64,000 nucleotides of DNA from Alphaproteobacteria bacterium (GTDB lineage: Bacteria; Pseudomonadota; Alphaproteobacteria; Micropepsales; Micropepsaceae). The notes below the pieces were generated by a model that worked only from the letters and a program-made list of their open reading frames with translations, was not told the origin of the DNA and did not search any database. The translations under genes and the position numbers were made by a program. The stretch covers positions 62,001-126,000 of the forward strand of contig CANIHD010000002.1 of assembly GCA_947467345.1 (NCBI GenBank). The letters run 5' to 3'. Position 1 is the first letter of the stretch, and each line of letters begins with the position of its first letter. Positions 1-9,066 of this stretch are shown here, one piece after another.

Positions 1-84
1 CTGAATGGCCATGGCCGAGGCCAGCAAGGCCGCCGTCGTCGCGGCAAGATACCTCTTCGTTTTTATCGTCATTTTTATCGTCAT
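1..84 (-). CDS. N-terminal fragment of an exported protein (cut by window edge)
   Basis: Reading leftwards from the ATG whose first base is 84, the frame stays open to the edge. It gives a short basic start followed by an alanine/leucine-rich stretch (YLAATTAALLASAMA) typical of a signal peptide. An AAGGA sequence lies directly against the first ATG. The first 12 bases, ATGACGATAAAA, are repeated in tandem, so a second in-frame ATG lies 12 bases further on, at the better distance from AAGGA. The second ATG may therefore be the true start. Function cannot be told from 28 residues. Confidence 0.55.
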   Translation of the reverse strand, partial: MTIKMTIKTKRYLAATTAALLASAMAIQ

Positions 85-303
85 TCCTTTCCGATGTCAG
101 CGCGGCGCGTTGGAAGTCCAACTAGCCCAGCATTATGCGTATTTTAGGTGCGCAGGCTGAACCCAAACTGAACGGGGCGTAGGCGGTTTCGTTCCGTGTC
201 TTCGTAAACGCCGGAAGTCCCCAGGGAATCATTGGGTTTTCGTGCACACGGCTAAAGCCGGCGCGGGGCCTTCAATGAGAAGATCTAAGGCAGTCGGGGA
301 CGG

Positions 304-2094
304 CTAGTAGGTCCGCGCCTTGGGCGGAATGTACTGCACGTCGTTCGACAGCGTGTAATTGTGCACCGGACGGTATTCCACCGTCGTGGCGCCGTTCTTG
401 GGGTCCCACCAGGCGAGCGTGTGCTTCATCCAATTCTGGTCGTCGCGGTCGGGGTAATCTTCGCGTGCATGCGCGCCCCGTGATTCCGTGCGGATGGCGG
501 CGCCGTCGATGGTGACAATGGCCTGGCCGAGCAGATTGTCGAACTCCAGCGTTTCCACCAGATCCGTATTCCAGATCATGCCGCGATCGGTTACGCCGAT
601 ATCCGGCACGCCTTTGAACACTTCGCGAATGGCCTTCTGGCCGTTCGACAAGGATTCGCCAGTGCGGAACACGGCGGCGTCGTTCTGCATCACCATCTGC
701 ATTTTCAAGCGCAGCGCGGCAGTCGGCGTGTGTCCCTTGGCGAAGCGGAATTTGTCGAGCCGCGCGAGAGATTCGTCGCCGGCGCTCTTTGGCATTTCGG
801 CGTGTTTCTCGCCCGGCTCCATGTCATGGGCGCAGCGCGCGCCGGCGGCCTTGCCGAACACGACAAGATCGACCAGCGAATTCGAGCCCAGGCGGTTGGC
901 GCCGTGCACGGAAACGCATGCCGCTTCGCCAATAGCAAACAGGCCCGGCACGATGGAATCTGGGTTGCCGTTTTTCAACGTCAGCACTTCGCCGAGATAG
1001 TTCGTGGGAATCCCGCCCATATTGTAGTGTACGGTCGGCAGCACCGGGATCGGCTGCTTGGTGACGTCGACACCGGCGAAGATTTTCGCGCTTTCGGAAA
1101 TGCCGGGCAGGCGTTCGTGCAAAATCTTCGGATCGAGATGCGAGAGATGCAGATAGAGATGGTCTTTGTTGGGGCCGACACCGCGGCCTTCGCGGATTTC
1201 AATCGTCATAGCGCGGCTGACCACGTCGCGTGACGCCAGATCTTTGGCGTTGGGCGCGTAGCGCTCCATGAAACGTTCGCCGCTGGCATTGGTCAGATAG
1301 CCGCCTTCGCCGCGCGAACCTTCGGTGATCAAAACGCCAGCGCCGTAAATGCCGGTCGGGTGGAATTGCACGAATTCCATGTCCTGCAGCGGCAATCCGG
1401 CGCGGAGCACCATGGCGTTGCCGTCGCCGGTGCAGGTATGCGCCGAGGTGCAGGAGAAATAGGCGCGGCCATAGCCGCCGGTGGCGAGCACCACACGATG
1501 CGCGCGGAAGCGGTGAATGGTGCCGTCGTCGAGCTTCCACGCCATTACGCCGCGGCAAACGCCGTCATCATCCATGATGAGATCGAGCGCGAAATATTCG
1601 ATGAAAAACGCTGCGTCGTGGCGCAGGCATTGGCCGTAGAGTGTGTGCAAAATGGCATGGCCGGTGCGGTCGGCGGCGGCGCAGGTGCGCATCGCCTGGC
1701 TCTTACCGTAATTAAGCGTCATACCACCAAACGCGCGCTGGAAGATTTTCCCGTCTTCGGTGCGCGAGAACGGCACGCCGAAATGTTCCAGCTCGTAAAC
1801 GGCTTCCGGCGCCTGGCGGCAGAGAAATTCAATCGCGTCCTGATCGCCCAGCCAGTCCGAGCCTTTGACGGTGTCGTACATATGCCAGCGCCAATCGTCC
1901 TCGCTCATATTGCCGAGCGCAGCCGAAATACCGCCTTGTGCCGCCACCGTGTGGCTGCGGGTCGGGAAGACTTTCGTTAGGCACGCGGTCTTCAGGCCGA
2001 GACGTCCGGCTTCCAGCGTTGCGCGCAAGCCGGCTCCGCCGGCGCCCACCACGACGACGTCATACACATGGTCGATGATCTGGTAAGCGGTCAT
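304..2094 (-). CDS. sdhA: succinate dehydrogenase flavoprotein subunit
   Basis: The 596-residue protein is full length for SdhA, the catalytic subunit of complex II that oxidises succinate to fumarate at the inner face of the cytoplasmic membrane. The N-terminus has the FAD dinucleotide fold ([15 protein letters not shown], about residues 13-27). The SHTVAAQGG segment (about 47-55) holds the histidine that binds FAD covalently. HPTGIYGAG and TEGSRGEGG lie around residues 245-267, and the C-terminus ends in the usual RPVHNYTL...PPKARTY. It is the last gene of the sdhC-sdhD-sdhA run, 10 bases after sdhD. The iron-sulphur subunit gene is not here but at 15.2 kb. Product certain. Confidence 0.98.
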   Translation of the reverse strand: MTAYQIIDHVYDVVVVGAGGAGLRATLEAGRLGLKTACLTKVFPTRSHTVAAQGGISAALGNMSEDDWRWHMYDTVKGSDWLGDQDAIEFLCRQAPEAVYELEHFGVPFSRTEDGKIFQRAFGGMTLNYGKSQAMRTCAAADRTGHAILHTLYGQCLRHDAAFFIEYFALDLIMDDDGVCRGVMAWKLDDGTIHRFRAHRVVLATGGYGRAYFSCTSAHTCTGDGNAMVLRAGLPLQDMEFVQFHPTGIYGAGVLITEGSRGEGGYLTNASGERFMERYAPNAKDLASRDVVSRAMTIEIREGRGVGPNKDHLYLHLSHLDPKILHERLPGISESAKIFAGVDVTKQPIPVLPTVHYNMGGIPTNYLGEVLTLKNGNPDSIVPGLFAIGEAACVSVHGANRLGSNSLVDLVVFGKAAGARCAHDMEPGEKHAEMPKSAGDESLARLDKFRFAKGHTPTAALRLKMQMVMQNDAAVFRTGESLSNGQKAIREVFKGVPDIGVTDRGMIWNTDLVETLEFDNLLGQAIVTIDGAAIRTESRGAHAREDYPDRDDQNWMKHTLAWWDPKNGATTVEYRPVHNYTLSNDVQYIPPKARTY

Positions 2095-2103
2095 GAGTGT
2101 GCC

Positions 2104-2493
2104 CTAAAGCGCAATGCGAAGAAGTGCGAATCCGGCGGAGCCGCCTACGATCCACATGAAGGCGCGGTTGAGAATGAGACATCCGAGCTTGGCGCCATCG
2201 TGATGGACATAGTCCTCGATGATGGTCTGCAGCCCGAGCGACATGTGATAGAGCGCGGTGAAGAGAAACGCGAACATCAGAATGGCGTTCACCGGCTCGG
2301 CGAAGAACACCAGCACCTCGGCAAGATTGGCGCCGACAAGGCCTAAGGCCGCGATCACAAACCAGATCGCCAACGGCACAAGCGCCACGGCGCTGATGCG
2401 CTGCTGCAGGAAATGATGCGTTCCGCTGTGAGCGGCACCTAAGCCTTCGACCTGGCCGCGCGGGGTGCGGAAGCTGGCGACATGTTTGCTCAT
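2104..2493 (-). CDS. sdhD: succinate dehydrogenase membrane anchor subunit
   Basis: A 129-residue membrane protein with three hydrophobic helices, the size of SdhD, which with SdhC carries haem b and the ubiquinone site. The ATG at 2493 (MSKHVASFRTPRG) overlaps the end of sdhC by four bases (ATGA), the usual coupling in this operon. Longer upstream starts would run inside sdhC and give an arginine-rich unrelated sequence. The HHFLQQRISA segment (about residues 28-37) and YHMSLGLQTIIEDYVH (about 77-92) match the family pattern, including the haem-ligand region. Confidence 0.93.
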   Translation of the reverse strand: MSKHVASFRTPRGQVEGLGAAHSGTHHFLQQRISAVALVPLAIWFVIAALGLVGANLAEVLVFFAEPVNAILMFAFLFTALYHMSLGLQTIIEDYVHHDGAKLGCLILNRAFMWIVGGSAGFALLRIAL

Positions 2494-2921
2494 TGGCCGG
2501 CTCCATGGCCGAACCAGGCATAGGCAAACACCGCGATGGCGATGAGAAGCGACAGCCCGTAGCAGAGGGCGGCGGTCAGGCGCGCGGTCGGCACTTTGAA
2601 GCCGTAACCGACGTCCCACGCCAAATGCCGGACCCCGTTCAGGAGATGGAAGGCAAGTGACCAGACAAAGCCGAACATAATGAAAAGCCCGACCGGGTGC
2701 GCGGCGAAGGCGGCGAAAATGTCATAGGCCTCCGGGCCCGAAGCAGCCGCGATCAGCCACCAGGCCAAAAACAGAGTTCCCCCAGCGAGGGCAATTCCGG
2801 TGGCGCGGTGGGTGATGGAGGCCGCCATCGTGATCGGCCAGCCGTAAATCGAGATGTGCGGTGAGAGCGGCATGCCGTAAGGCCGCGGGTTTTGACCCGG
2901 GCTGGTGGGGCGCTCGGACAT
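2490..2921 (-). CDS. sdhC: succinate dehydrogenase cytochrome b556 subunit
   Basis: 143 residues with three membrane helices. The family signatures are clear: SPHISIYGWPITMAASITHRATG (described by its key SPH..IY and HR.TG residues, about 20-42), and H..NGVRHLAWD near residues 93-103, which supplies the haem-b histidine and quinone-site contacts. First gene of the leftward sdhCDA run. A GGGGAA ribosome site lies about 7 bases before the ATG at 2921. The space to the divergent oxidoreductase (2922-3071) must hold the promoter. Confidence 0.95.
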   Translation of the reverse strand: MSERPTSPGQNPRPYGMPLSPHISIYGWPITMAASITHRATGIALAGGTLFLAWWLIAAASGPEAYDIFAAFAAHPVGLFIMFGFVWSLAFHLLNGVRHLAWDVGYGFKVPTARLTAALCYGLSLLIAIAVFAYAWFGHGAGQ

Positions 2922-3071
2922 AAAATTCCCCAGTTGAGACGCGTGTTTCTATTGCGGCACGAGTGTAGGGAGGGGGGATGGCAAGTCAACCTTCGGTTGG
3001 CCCGAAATTGCTGTTGTTCACGGCCATACATCCGGGGCATTTGGGGCGGTCGCCCCAGCGGACCAAAGCGC

Positions 3072-4046
3072 ATGACCGCATCTATGCAGGCTATTGCCAT
3101 CAGAGGCGGGCAGGGTCCCGCCGAGGCGCTCCATGTCGAAACACGGGCACGGCCGACGCCAGGGCCCGGCGAAATCCTGATTCGCGTGCATGCCGCAGGC
3201 GTGAACCGGCCCGATATCGTGCAGCGCGCCGGCAAATATCCACCGCCGCCGGGCGCCTCCGACATTCTCGGCCTGGAAGCTTCGGGCGAAGTGGCAATCG
3301 CTGCCGGGCGTTGGCAGGTTGGCGATAAGGTCACCGCGCTTCTGGGCGGTGGCGGCTATGCCGAATACGCCACCGTGGATGCGCGCCACGCTTTGGCGAT
3401 TCCCAAAGGGCTAGATTTCATTCAAGCAGCCGGACTGCCGGAGACCATATTCACAGTCTACGCCAATGTCTTTGAGGACGGCGCGCTGAAGGCGGGCGAG
3501 AATTTTCTGGTGCACGGCGCCACCTCGGGCATCGGCGTTGCGGCCATTCAAATGGCGAAGGCGGCCGGGGCCAAAGTTATTGCCACCGCACGCGGCGCCG
3601 AAAAAGCGGCGGCGGCCAAGCGCCTTGGCGCCGATGTTGTGGTGGACACCACACATGAGGATTTTTCCGCCATCGCCAAAGCGAATGGCGGCGTAGACGT
3701 GTCGCTCGACATGGTGGGTGCGCCGGTCTTCGCGGGAACGCTGGCAGCGCTCAATCCGCGCGGGCGCATTGTCTATATTTCGCATCTCGGCGGCGAGAGC
3801 ATCACCGTGCCGATCCGCACGCTTATGCAGAAACGCGCCCTGCTCACCGGTTCCATGTTGCGCCCCCGGAAGGCCGACGAGAAAGCCCGTCTTGCGCGCG
3901 AAATCGAGCGCGTGGTGTGGCCGTGGATCGAAGCGGGCAAGGTCATGCCCATCATCGACAAGGTGTTTACCTTATCGGAAGCCGCTGCGGCGCATGCGTT
4001 TTTGGAATCGGGTGCCCATACCGGGAAGGTGATGCTGAAAATCTGA
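3072..4046 (+). CDS. NAD(P)H-quinone oxidoreductase, zinc-free MDR family
   Basis: A 324-residue medium-chain dehydrogenase/reductase of the quinone-oxidoreductase (PIG3/QOR) branch. The GroES-like N-half contains GVNRPDIVQRAGKYPPPPG, usual for this branch. The NADP-binding motif HGATSGIGVAAIQMAKA lies near residues 144-160. The zinc-binding cysteines of alcohol dehydrogenases are absent. The last third has LNPRGRIVYISHLGG and the family ending HTGKVML. Start chosen at ATG 3072 (MTASMQAIAIRGG), with ATG 3084 also possible. Upstream in-frame sequence is arginine-rich and overlaps sdhC, so it is not coding. Divergent from sdhCDA. Physiological substrate unknown. Confidence 0.9.
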   Translation: MTASMQAIAIRGGQGPAEALHVETRARPTPGPGEILIRVHAAGVNRPDIVQRAGKYPPPPGASDILGLEASGEVAIAAGRWQVGDKVTALLGGGGYAEYATVDARHALAIPKGLDFIQAAGLPETIFTVYANVFEDGALKAGENFLVHGATSGIGVAAIQMAKAAGAKVIATARGAEKAAAAKRLGADVVVDTTHEDFSAIAKANGGVDVSLDMVGAPVFAGTLAALNPRGRIVYISHLGGESITVPIRTLMQKRALLTGSMLRPRKADEKARLAREIERVVWPWIEAGKVMPIIDKVFTLSEAAAAHAFLESGAHTGKVMLKI

Positions 4047-4154
4047 GCAGCGTCTCGTTCCGCGACGCATTGATACAATTTCTGCAAATGCTGCTGGCAC
4101 GACGGACTCGCCAGGGATTTTGCACGCGGCTAACGTATAGGTCTTCGAATATGC

Positions 4155-5300
4155 ATGGGGACTAACGTGGCGGAAGAAGAGCTACTGTCGCTGGTCGGCG
4201 ACATTTATGAAGCGGCGCTCGATCCGAGCCTGTGGCACAGCGCCATGGAAAAACTGTTGGCCGCAACCGATTGCCAGGGCGCTACGTTCTGCATTCTCGA
4301 CAGCACGGAGTCTCCGCGCCTTCCCTTCCTGATCACGGTCAATTTCGATCCGCAATTGATCAAGGAATATGAAGAATTCATGGCGCCGCTCGATCCGACG
4401 ATTCAGCAGATCGTCGCCCATCCCGAGCGCAAAATTTTTCACGACTCGACCTTCATCAGCGAGCGCGAAAAAGACCTTCATCCGTATTTCGATTGGCATC
4501 ATCGCTTCAGCGAAACACGCCATCGCGTCGCCGGCATGGTGACGCCGGCGAAGGGTATTCAATCCGGCGTTACGGTCCATCGCACACGCCAGAAAGGCGA
4601 TTTCGATGAATCGTCTATGGCGCGGGTGTTGATGGTGTATCGCCATATCGAGCGCGCGGTTCAGATCGGTTTTCGCCTCGGCACGCTTGGCGTATTGCAG
4701 GAAAGCCTTTTGTCGCTGCTCGACAAGAATCCGCTCGGAATTTTTCTGCTTGATCACACCGGAAGCGTCATTCTCGCCAATCGCGCTGGGCGAGAATTGA
4801 TCGATGCGGCTGATGGCATTCGGCTGCAGAAAAACGCGCTCAATTTGGTGTCGCGTTCCGACGACGAGGTTTTACAGCGCCTAATTGGCGAAGCATTGAA
4901 ATCGACGCGCATCACCGGCGCCATGCCCGGCGGCGCCATGGCCGCGTTGCGTCCTTCAGGGCGGCGCGCCTTTTCCATCATGGTGTCACCGCTCTCGCAG
5001 ACCGGCCACGCGCTGTCCGAACTTCGGCCGTCGGCCTGTGTGGTCATCGCGGATCCGGCGAAACGTCATGCCCCACCGCTTGAACGATTGCAGGCGGTCT
5101 TCGGCTTCACCACTTCGGAAGCGCGGTTGGCGCTGCGCCTCGCCCTTGGCGACGATCTGCACGGAGCCGCACGCGAACTCGGCATCGCCTATGCCACAGC
5201 GCGGGCGCAGCTCAGCGCGATCTTCCGGAAAACCAGCACCAATCGCCAAGGCCAGTTGGTGCGTGTGCTGCTGACGACAATCCCGTCTTTGACGGTTTGA
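4155..5300 (+). CDS. LuxR-type helix-turn-helix transcriptional regulator
   Basis: About 381 residues. The C-terminal 60 residues (FGFTTSEARLALRLALGDD, then ARELGIAYATARAQLSAIF) form a LuxR/FixJ-like HTH in which the usual second-helix residues are partly altered. The N-terminal 300 residues resemble a PAS/GAF-like sensor seen in many alphaproteobacterial regulators of this type: the helix LLSLVGDIYEAALDPSLW, then a region ending in IFLLDHTGSVILANRAG, which is PAS-like. A GTG at 4167 with GGGGA six bases upstream may be the real start, four codons shorter. It is followed by 379 non-coding bases before a PEP-CTERM protein gene, which it might regulate. No ligand can be deduced. Confidence 0.85.
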   Translation: MGTNVAEEELLSLVGDIYEAALDPSLWHSAMEKLLAATDCQGATFCILDSTESPRLPFLITVNFDPQLIKEYEEFMAPLDPTIQQIVAHPERKIFHDSTFISEREKDLHPYFDWHHRFSETRHRVAGMVTPAKGIQSGVTVHRTRQKGDFDESSMARVLMVYRHIERAVQIGFRLGTLGVLQESLLSLLDKNPLGIFLLDHTGSVILANRAGRELIDAADGIRLQKNALNLVSRSDDEVLQRLIGEALKSTRITGAMPGGAMAALRPSGRRAFSIMVSPLSQTGHALSELRPSACVVIADPAKRHAPPLERLQAVFGFTTSEARLALRLALGDDLHGAARELGIAYATARAQLSAIFRKTSTNRQGQLVRVLLTTIPSLTV

Positions 5301-5679
5301 TGACGCCTGCGTTTTCGAGTCGGGAAAGTTTACAGACGCATTGGGAATCCAAGCGTTCCGACGCGTTGCGCTGCGCGCCAAAGGGCAATTCTTAGTGCAT
5401 TTGGCGGTGCCGGAATGTTTTGCACAGAGCTGCGGCGCTGGTGAAGGCTCGGGCGTATGGAATCTGCTTACCGCGAAGGCATTCCAACGAAATCGCGGGA
5501 AAATCTCGCTGCTGCGGCCACATTGCTTGTCGGACAGCTTTACGGAGTCAGTTAATTTTTAACTTTGTCTCTGACTAAGTCATTGGAAAGATTACGAAAT
5601 ATTTCATGGCCCCAAAATTGCTAAACAATTAACGGGAGCCCTTTGAGGGCAAGATGAAACTCGTTCACGGGGTGCGGTC
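5301..5679. other. intergenic region upstream of the PEP-CTERM gene
   Basis: About 380 bases without a convincing gene. The second half, from about 5550 to 5635, is much richer in A and T than its surroundings (runs such as TTAATTTTTAACTTTG and CAAAATTGCTAAACAATTAA). It probably holds the promoter and leader of the gene starting at 5680. I could not place a -35/-10 pair with confidence. Confidence 0.4.
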
Positions 5680-7203
5680 ATGCGGTTACGGTCTCAAGCG
5701 AAACTCGGTGCAGCTCTTGGTTTTCTCATCGGCATCTCGGCAGTATTGCCGGCGCATGCGACATTGATTGCCACAGGATCCACTAGCCCTGGCGCTGCCA
5801 CGCTGAACGCGGGTTCGAATCCCTTCACCACGACAAGCCAGGTTTTCATCGCCGTAGGCGGGGCAGGAACGGCGACTCTGAATGGTAGCGCTTCCGGAAA
5901 CGGCATCACCACATTCAATGCCAATTCGGCCTCCGGTTCAGGCGTCACAGTCGGCTTGAGCGGGACAGGAACATTCACCGTTGACGGAACGGGCGGCGCG
6001 GCGACCTTGAATTCGCAGCGCATGATCGTTGTCGGCGGCGCTTCAGGCAACGGCACGCTGACGGTCCAAAACGGCGGCACGGCGCAAACAACGACAGGCA
6101 GCTTCGCGGTGCAGGTGGGTGCTAGCAACGGTACGGGCGCGCTCAATGTCACCGGGACCGGCTCAGCGGTCAGCTCTCTGGGTCGTATCCAGGTCGGCGC
6201 CTTCACGGGCGGCTCTGGCACGGTCATCGTTTCCGGTGGCGGAACGCTTCAGACCACGGGCACCAGCGCCACCAACACGGAGCTGGAAGTTGGTCAGGGA
6301 TCGGTAACTGTCACCAATGCTAACTCCGAGCTTACGGTCGGCGGCATGCTCATTGGCGGCACTGGTACCGCCAGCCTCACGGTTTCGAACGGTGCGACAG
6401 CGACCTCAAATGAAACTGCGACGGATTTCGGCGGCGGTCTTTCCGTTGGCGGCAGCGCCGGCGCAACCGTGACCGTCACGGGCTCGGGATCGGTACTGAA
6501 TGTCGGCGCCATCGGCGCCGGTAATTTCATAGCCGGAAACGAAATCAATATCGGCGGGTTCGACACAGGAACTCTGATCGTCGACAATTCCGGCGAACTC
6601 GACGCAAACGGCGCGAACATCAATGTCAGCGGCGGCGTTTTCCACACAAGTACCAGTGCGACCGGCCTCTTGACGGTCAAGGGCGGTGGTACGGTAACGG
6701 CGAACAACGTCACGGTTTGGGCGAATGGCACATTGAACGGCGCCGGCGGCACCATCGACGCGGACGTCACCATCAATGGCGGTACGCTCGCGCCAGGCAA
6801 TTCGCCGGGCACGATGACCATCACTGGCGACCTCGACCTCACCGATGGCTTTCTGGATCTTGAAATCGATCCGCTTGGCCTGTCGGACCTCATCATGGTC
6901 GAAGGCGATCTGATTATTGGAGAGGACTTCCTCTTCAACCTCTATTTCCTCAACCCACCGGCTGGCGGAAGCACCTTCAACATCCTCAGCTTCTTCGATG
7001 TCTTTGGTTCTGTCGAAATCGATCCGCTGTTTGATATCAGCAAGAGCTACACCGTGACGGGTGCCAGCCCGACGGCCATCAACGTCACCTTGGAAGTAAC
7101 AGACGACGGCACCGACGTGCCGGAACCGGCGACGATTGCGCTGTTCGGCGTAGGCCTTGCCGGCTTCGCCGCCATGCGCCGCCGCCGTCAGGCCAAAGCG
7201 TAA
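5680..7203 (+). CDS. secreted beta-repeat protein with PEP-CTERM sorting tail
   Basis: 507 residues with three parts. Residues 1-27 are a signal peptide ending LPAHA. Residues about 30-385 are Gly/Thr/Ser/Asn-rich repeats of about 45 residues, of the type found in autotransporter passengers and PEP-CTERM-associated repeat proteins (units such as GTLTVQNGGTAQT, GTASLTVSNGATAT, GTLIVDNSGELDA), which should fold as a beta-helix, with NGGTLAPGNSPGTMTITGDL near its end. The C-terminus is VPEPATIALFGVGLAGFAAM followed by four arginines: a PEP motif, one membrane helix and a basic tail, the exosortase sorting signal. There is no autotransporter barrel, so surface delivery should depend on an exosortase encoded elsewhere. 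A GGGGTG site precedes the ATG. A strong terminator follows. Confidence 0.9.
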   Translation: MRLRSQAKLGAALGFLIGISAVLPAHATLIATGSTSPGAATLNAGSNPFTTTSQVFIAVGGAGTATLNGSASGNGITTFNANSASGSGVTVGLSGTGTFTVDGTGGAATLNSQRMIVVGGASGNGTLTVQNGGTAQTTTGSFAVQVGASNGTGALNVTGTGSAVSSLGRIQVGAFTGGSGTVIVSGGGTLQTTGTSATNTELEVGQGSVTVTNANSELTVGGMLIGGTGTASLTVSNGATATSNETATDFGGGLSVGGSAGATVTVTGSGSVLNVGAIGAGNFIAGNEINIGGFDTGTLIVDNSGELDANGANINVSGGVFHTSTSATGLLTVKGGGTVTANNVTVWANGTLNGAGGTIDADVTINGGTLAPGNSPGTMTITGDLDLTDGFLDLEIDPLGLSDLIMVEGDLIIGEDFLFNLYFLNPPAGGSTFNILSFFDVFGSVEIDPLFDISKSYTVTGASPTAINVTLEVTDDGTDVPEPATIALFGVGLAGFAAMRRRRQAKA

Positions 7204-7228
7204 ACGCAAGCTTCGTTTAGAATGTTGG

Positions 7229-7262
7229 AAACGGCGGCCTTCGGGTCGCCGTTTTCGTTTGT
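7229..7262 (+). terminator. rho-independent terminator after the PEP-CTERM gene
   Basis: An 11-bp stem AAACGGCGGCC / GGTCGCCGTTT (one G-T pair) closes a TTCG tetraloop and is followed by TTCGTTT. It lies 25 bases after the stop codon at 7203 and separates this gene from the next one on the same strand. Confidence 0.85.
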
Positions 7263-7318
7263 GCCCTGGTCACGGGCAGCAAACATCGGAATATTGCGGG
7301 AGATATTGGGGGTGGAAC

Positions 7319-8086
7319 ATGGCGCTGTGGATCAGGTTCGAGCGGGGCGGACAAACAGGTTTCGGAATGCTCGCGAATGAGACGATCCAGATTCACATCG
7401 GCGATATGTTCGATGCGCCGGTCGCCAGCGGCGAAACAATCGCGCTGGCCGAGGTGTCAATTCTTACGCCGTGCATCCCGTCCAAATTCATCGGCCTGTG
7501 GAATAATTTCCATGCCGCGGCGGAGAAACAGGGCAACGCCATTCCGCCCGAGCCGCTTTATTTCATCAAGGGCGCGAATTCCTATCTGGCGCACGGCAAG
7601 GCCATTCGCAAACCCGACTCTTACGACGGCAAAATTATTTACGAGGGCGAGCTTGGTGTCGTCATCGGGCGTCAAGCGCGCAATGTTTCTATCGAAACGG
7701 CGGACGCGTTTATATTCGGCTACACCTGCGTGAATGATGTGACCGCTTTGGACATCATCACGCGCGATCCGACTTTCGCGCAGTGGCCGCGCGCCAAAAG
7801 TTTCGACACGTTCGGTGCATTCGGCCCGGTGATCGCGACGGGATTGGACGCGTCGCCGCTTGTTATTCGCACGCTGCTGAACGGCCGCGAGCGGCAGAAC
7901 TATCCTGTCAGCGATATGATTTTTTCACCGCGAAGCTTGGTGGCCGCGATTTCGCGCGAGCTGACGCTGAAACCAGGTGACATTATTTCGTGCGGCACGT
8001 CGCTCGGCGTCGGCGTGCTGCGCGCCGGCATGAGTGTTGAAGTTTCTATCGACGGCATTGGTGTGCTGCAGAACAGCGTCGCCTAG
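7319..8086 (+). CDS. fumarylacetoacetate hydrolase family enzyme
   Basis: 255 residues from the ATG at 7319 (GGGGGT ribosome site 6 bases before). It has the FAH C-terminal fold: LYFIKGANSYLAHG, the metal-binding acidic pair in IIYEGELGVVIG (about residues 105-116), GYTCVNDVTALD, SFDTFGAFGP and GDIISCGTSLGVG near the end. Family members hydrolyse or decarboxylate/isomerise acyl-pyruvate-type diacids in aromatic and sugar-acid catabolism, and the exact substrate cannot be read off. The end overlaps the end of the convergent PanE-like gene by four bases. Confidence 0.88.
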   Translation: MALWIRFERGGQTGFGMLANETIQIHIGDMFDAPVASGETIALAEVSILTPCIPSKFIGLWNNFHAAAEKQGNAIPPEPLYFIKGANSYLAHGKAIRKPDSYDGKIIYEGELGVVIGRQARNVSIETADAFIFGYTCVNDVTALDIITRDPTFAQWPRAKSFDTFGAFGPVIATGLDASPLVIRTLLNGRERQNYPVSDMIFSPRSLVAAISRELTLKPGDIISCGTSLGVGVLRAGMSVEVSIDGIGVLQNSVA

Positions 8087-9066
8087 CGCAGCGGATAGGC
8101 GCCCGATTGACGGGCGCGTTCGCGCACCAAGGCCAGCACGGCGCGACAAATCGGCATCGGATCGCCGGTAAGTTCGCCGAGCTCCACCACGGCGCCCAGC
8201 ATGGCGTCGATTTCCATCGGCCGTCCGCGCTCTAAGTCTTGCAGCATCGAGGTTTTGTGCGTGCCGACTTCCCCGGCGCCGTCCATGCGCTTCTCGATAT
8301 CGACAGCGAATTTCGCGCCGAGTTTCTCCGCCACTTCTTGCGCTTCCACCATCATCAGCCGCGCGGTGGCGCGCAAATCGGGCGCAAAAGCCAGCGTGTC
8401 CAGCGTAGCGCCGGTAAGTGCTGACATGGGATTGAAAGCAAGATTGCCCCATAGCTTGACCCAGATTTCGTCGCGAATGCGTTGACGCACCGGCGCCTTT
8501 AGACCGGCGGCAACCATTAGTTTCGACAATGCTTCTGCGCGCGCGCTTTTAGAACCATCCGGTTCCCCCAGCGTGAAACGATTGCCGTAAGTGTGTTCAA
8601 TGATGCCGGGCGCCACTATTTCCGCCGCGGGATAGACAACGCAGCCCAATGCCTGGCGGGGTGGAAGTGCCTTCCATAGGACGCCGCCGCGATCAACACT
8701 TTCCACAACGCGGTCGCGCCACGGCCCTTCGAGCCCGTAAAAATACCAATAGGGAATGCCGTTGATCGCGGTGACGAGGGTGGAATCCAAATTCATCATC
8801 GTGGCGATCGGCGCCGCCGCCGCGCCCAGCGAATGTGCTTTCAACGTCACCACGACATAATCCTGAATGCCGGCTTCGCCCGCGTCGCTGGTGCAGCGCG
8901 GCCGCACATTAACCGTTTGGCCTTCGCTCTTGAGCGTCAGGCCATTCTCTTTCATGGCGGCCAGATGCTCGCCGCGCGCCACGAAGGTAACGTCGGCGCC
9001 GGCCTGCAACAGTTTTACGCCGAGATAACCGCCGATCGCACCGGCACCGAAAATAGCGATTTTCAC
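8083..9066 (-). CDS. PanE/ApbA-family ketoacid reductase, candidate oxalyl-CoA reductase
   Basis: 327 residues with an N-terminal NADP-binding motif GAGAIGGYLG (about residues 7-16), the VTLKAH segment, and the C-terminal KLWGNLAFNPMSALTGAT with the family lysine and asparagine. By sequence it is a 2-dehydropantoate 2-reductase homologue. The context points elsewhere: its start overlaps by four bases the stop of an acyl-CoA ligase of the oxalate-activating type, and an OxlT-like transporter lies upstream. In Methylobacterium extorquens a PanE homologue (PanE2) is reported to reduce oxalyl-CoA to glyoxylate. I infer that role here; a real ketopantoate reductase is the alternative. Confidence 0.85.
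   Translation of the reverse strand: MKIAIFGAGAIGGYLGVKLLQAGADVTFVARGEHLAAMKENGLTLKSEGQTVNVRPRCTSDAGEAGIQDYVVVTLKAHSLGAAAAPIATMMNLDSTLVTAINGIPYWYFYGLEGPWRDRVVESVDRGGVLWKALPPRQALGCVVYPAAEIVAPGIIEHTYGNRFTLGEPDGSKSARAEALSKLMVAAGLKAPVRQRIRDEIWVKLWGNLAFNPMSALTGATLDTLAFAPDLRATARLMMVEAQEVAEKLGAKFAVDIEKRMDGAGEVGTHKTSMLQDLERGRPMEIDAMLGAVVELGELTGDPMPICRAVLALVRERARQSGAYPLR

Noticed and set aside
5341..5562. 73-residue open frame between the regulator and the PEP-CTERM gene
   Set aside because: No ribosome site, no family resemblance and odd composition; treated as non-coding.
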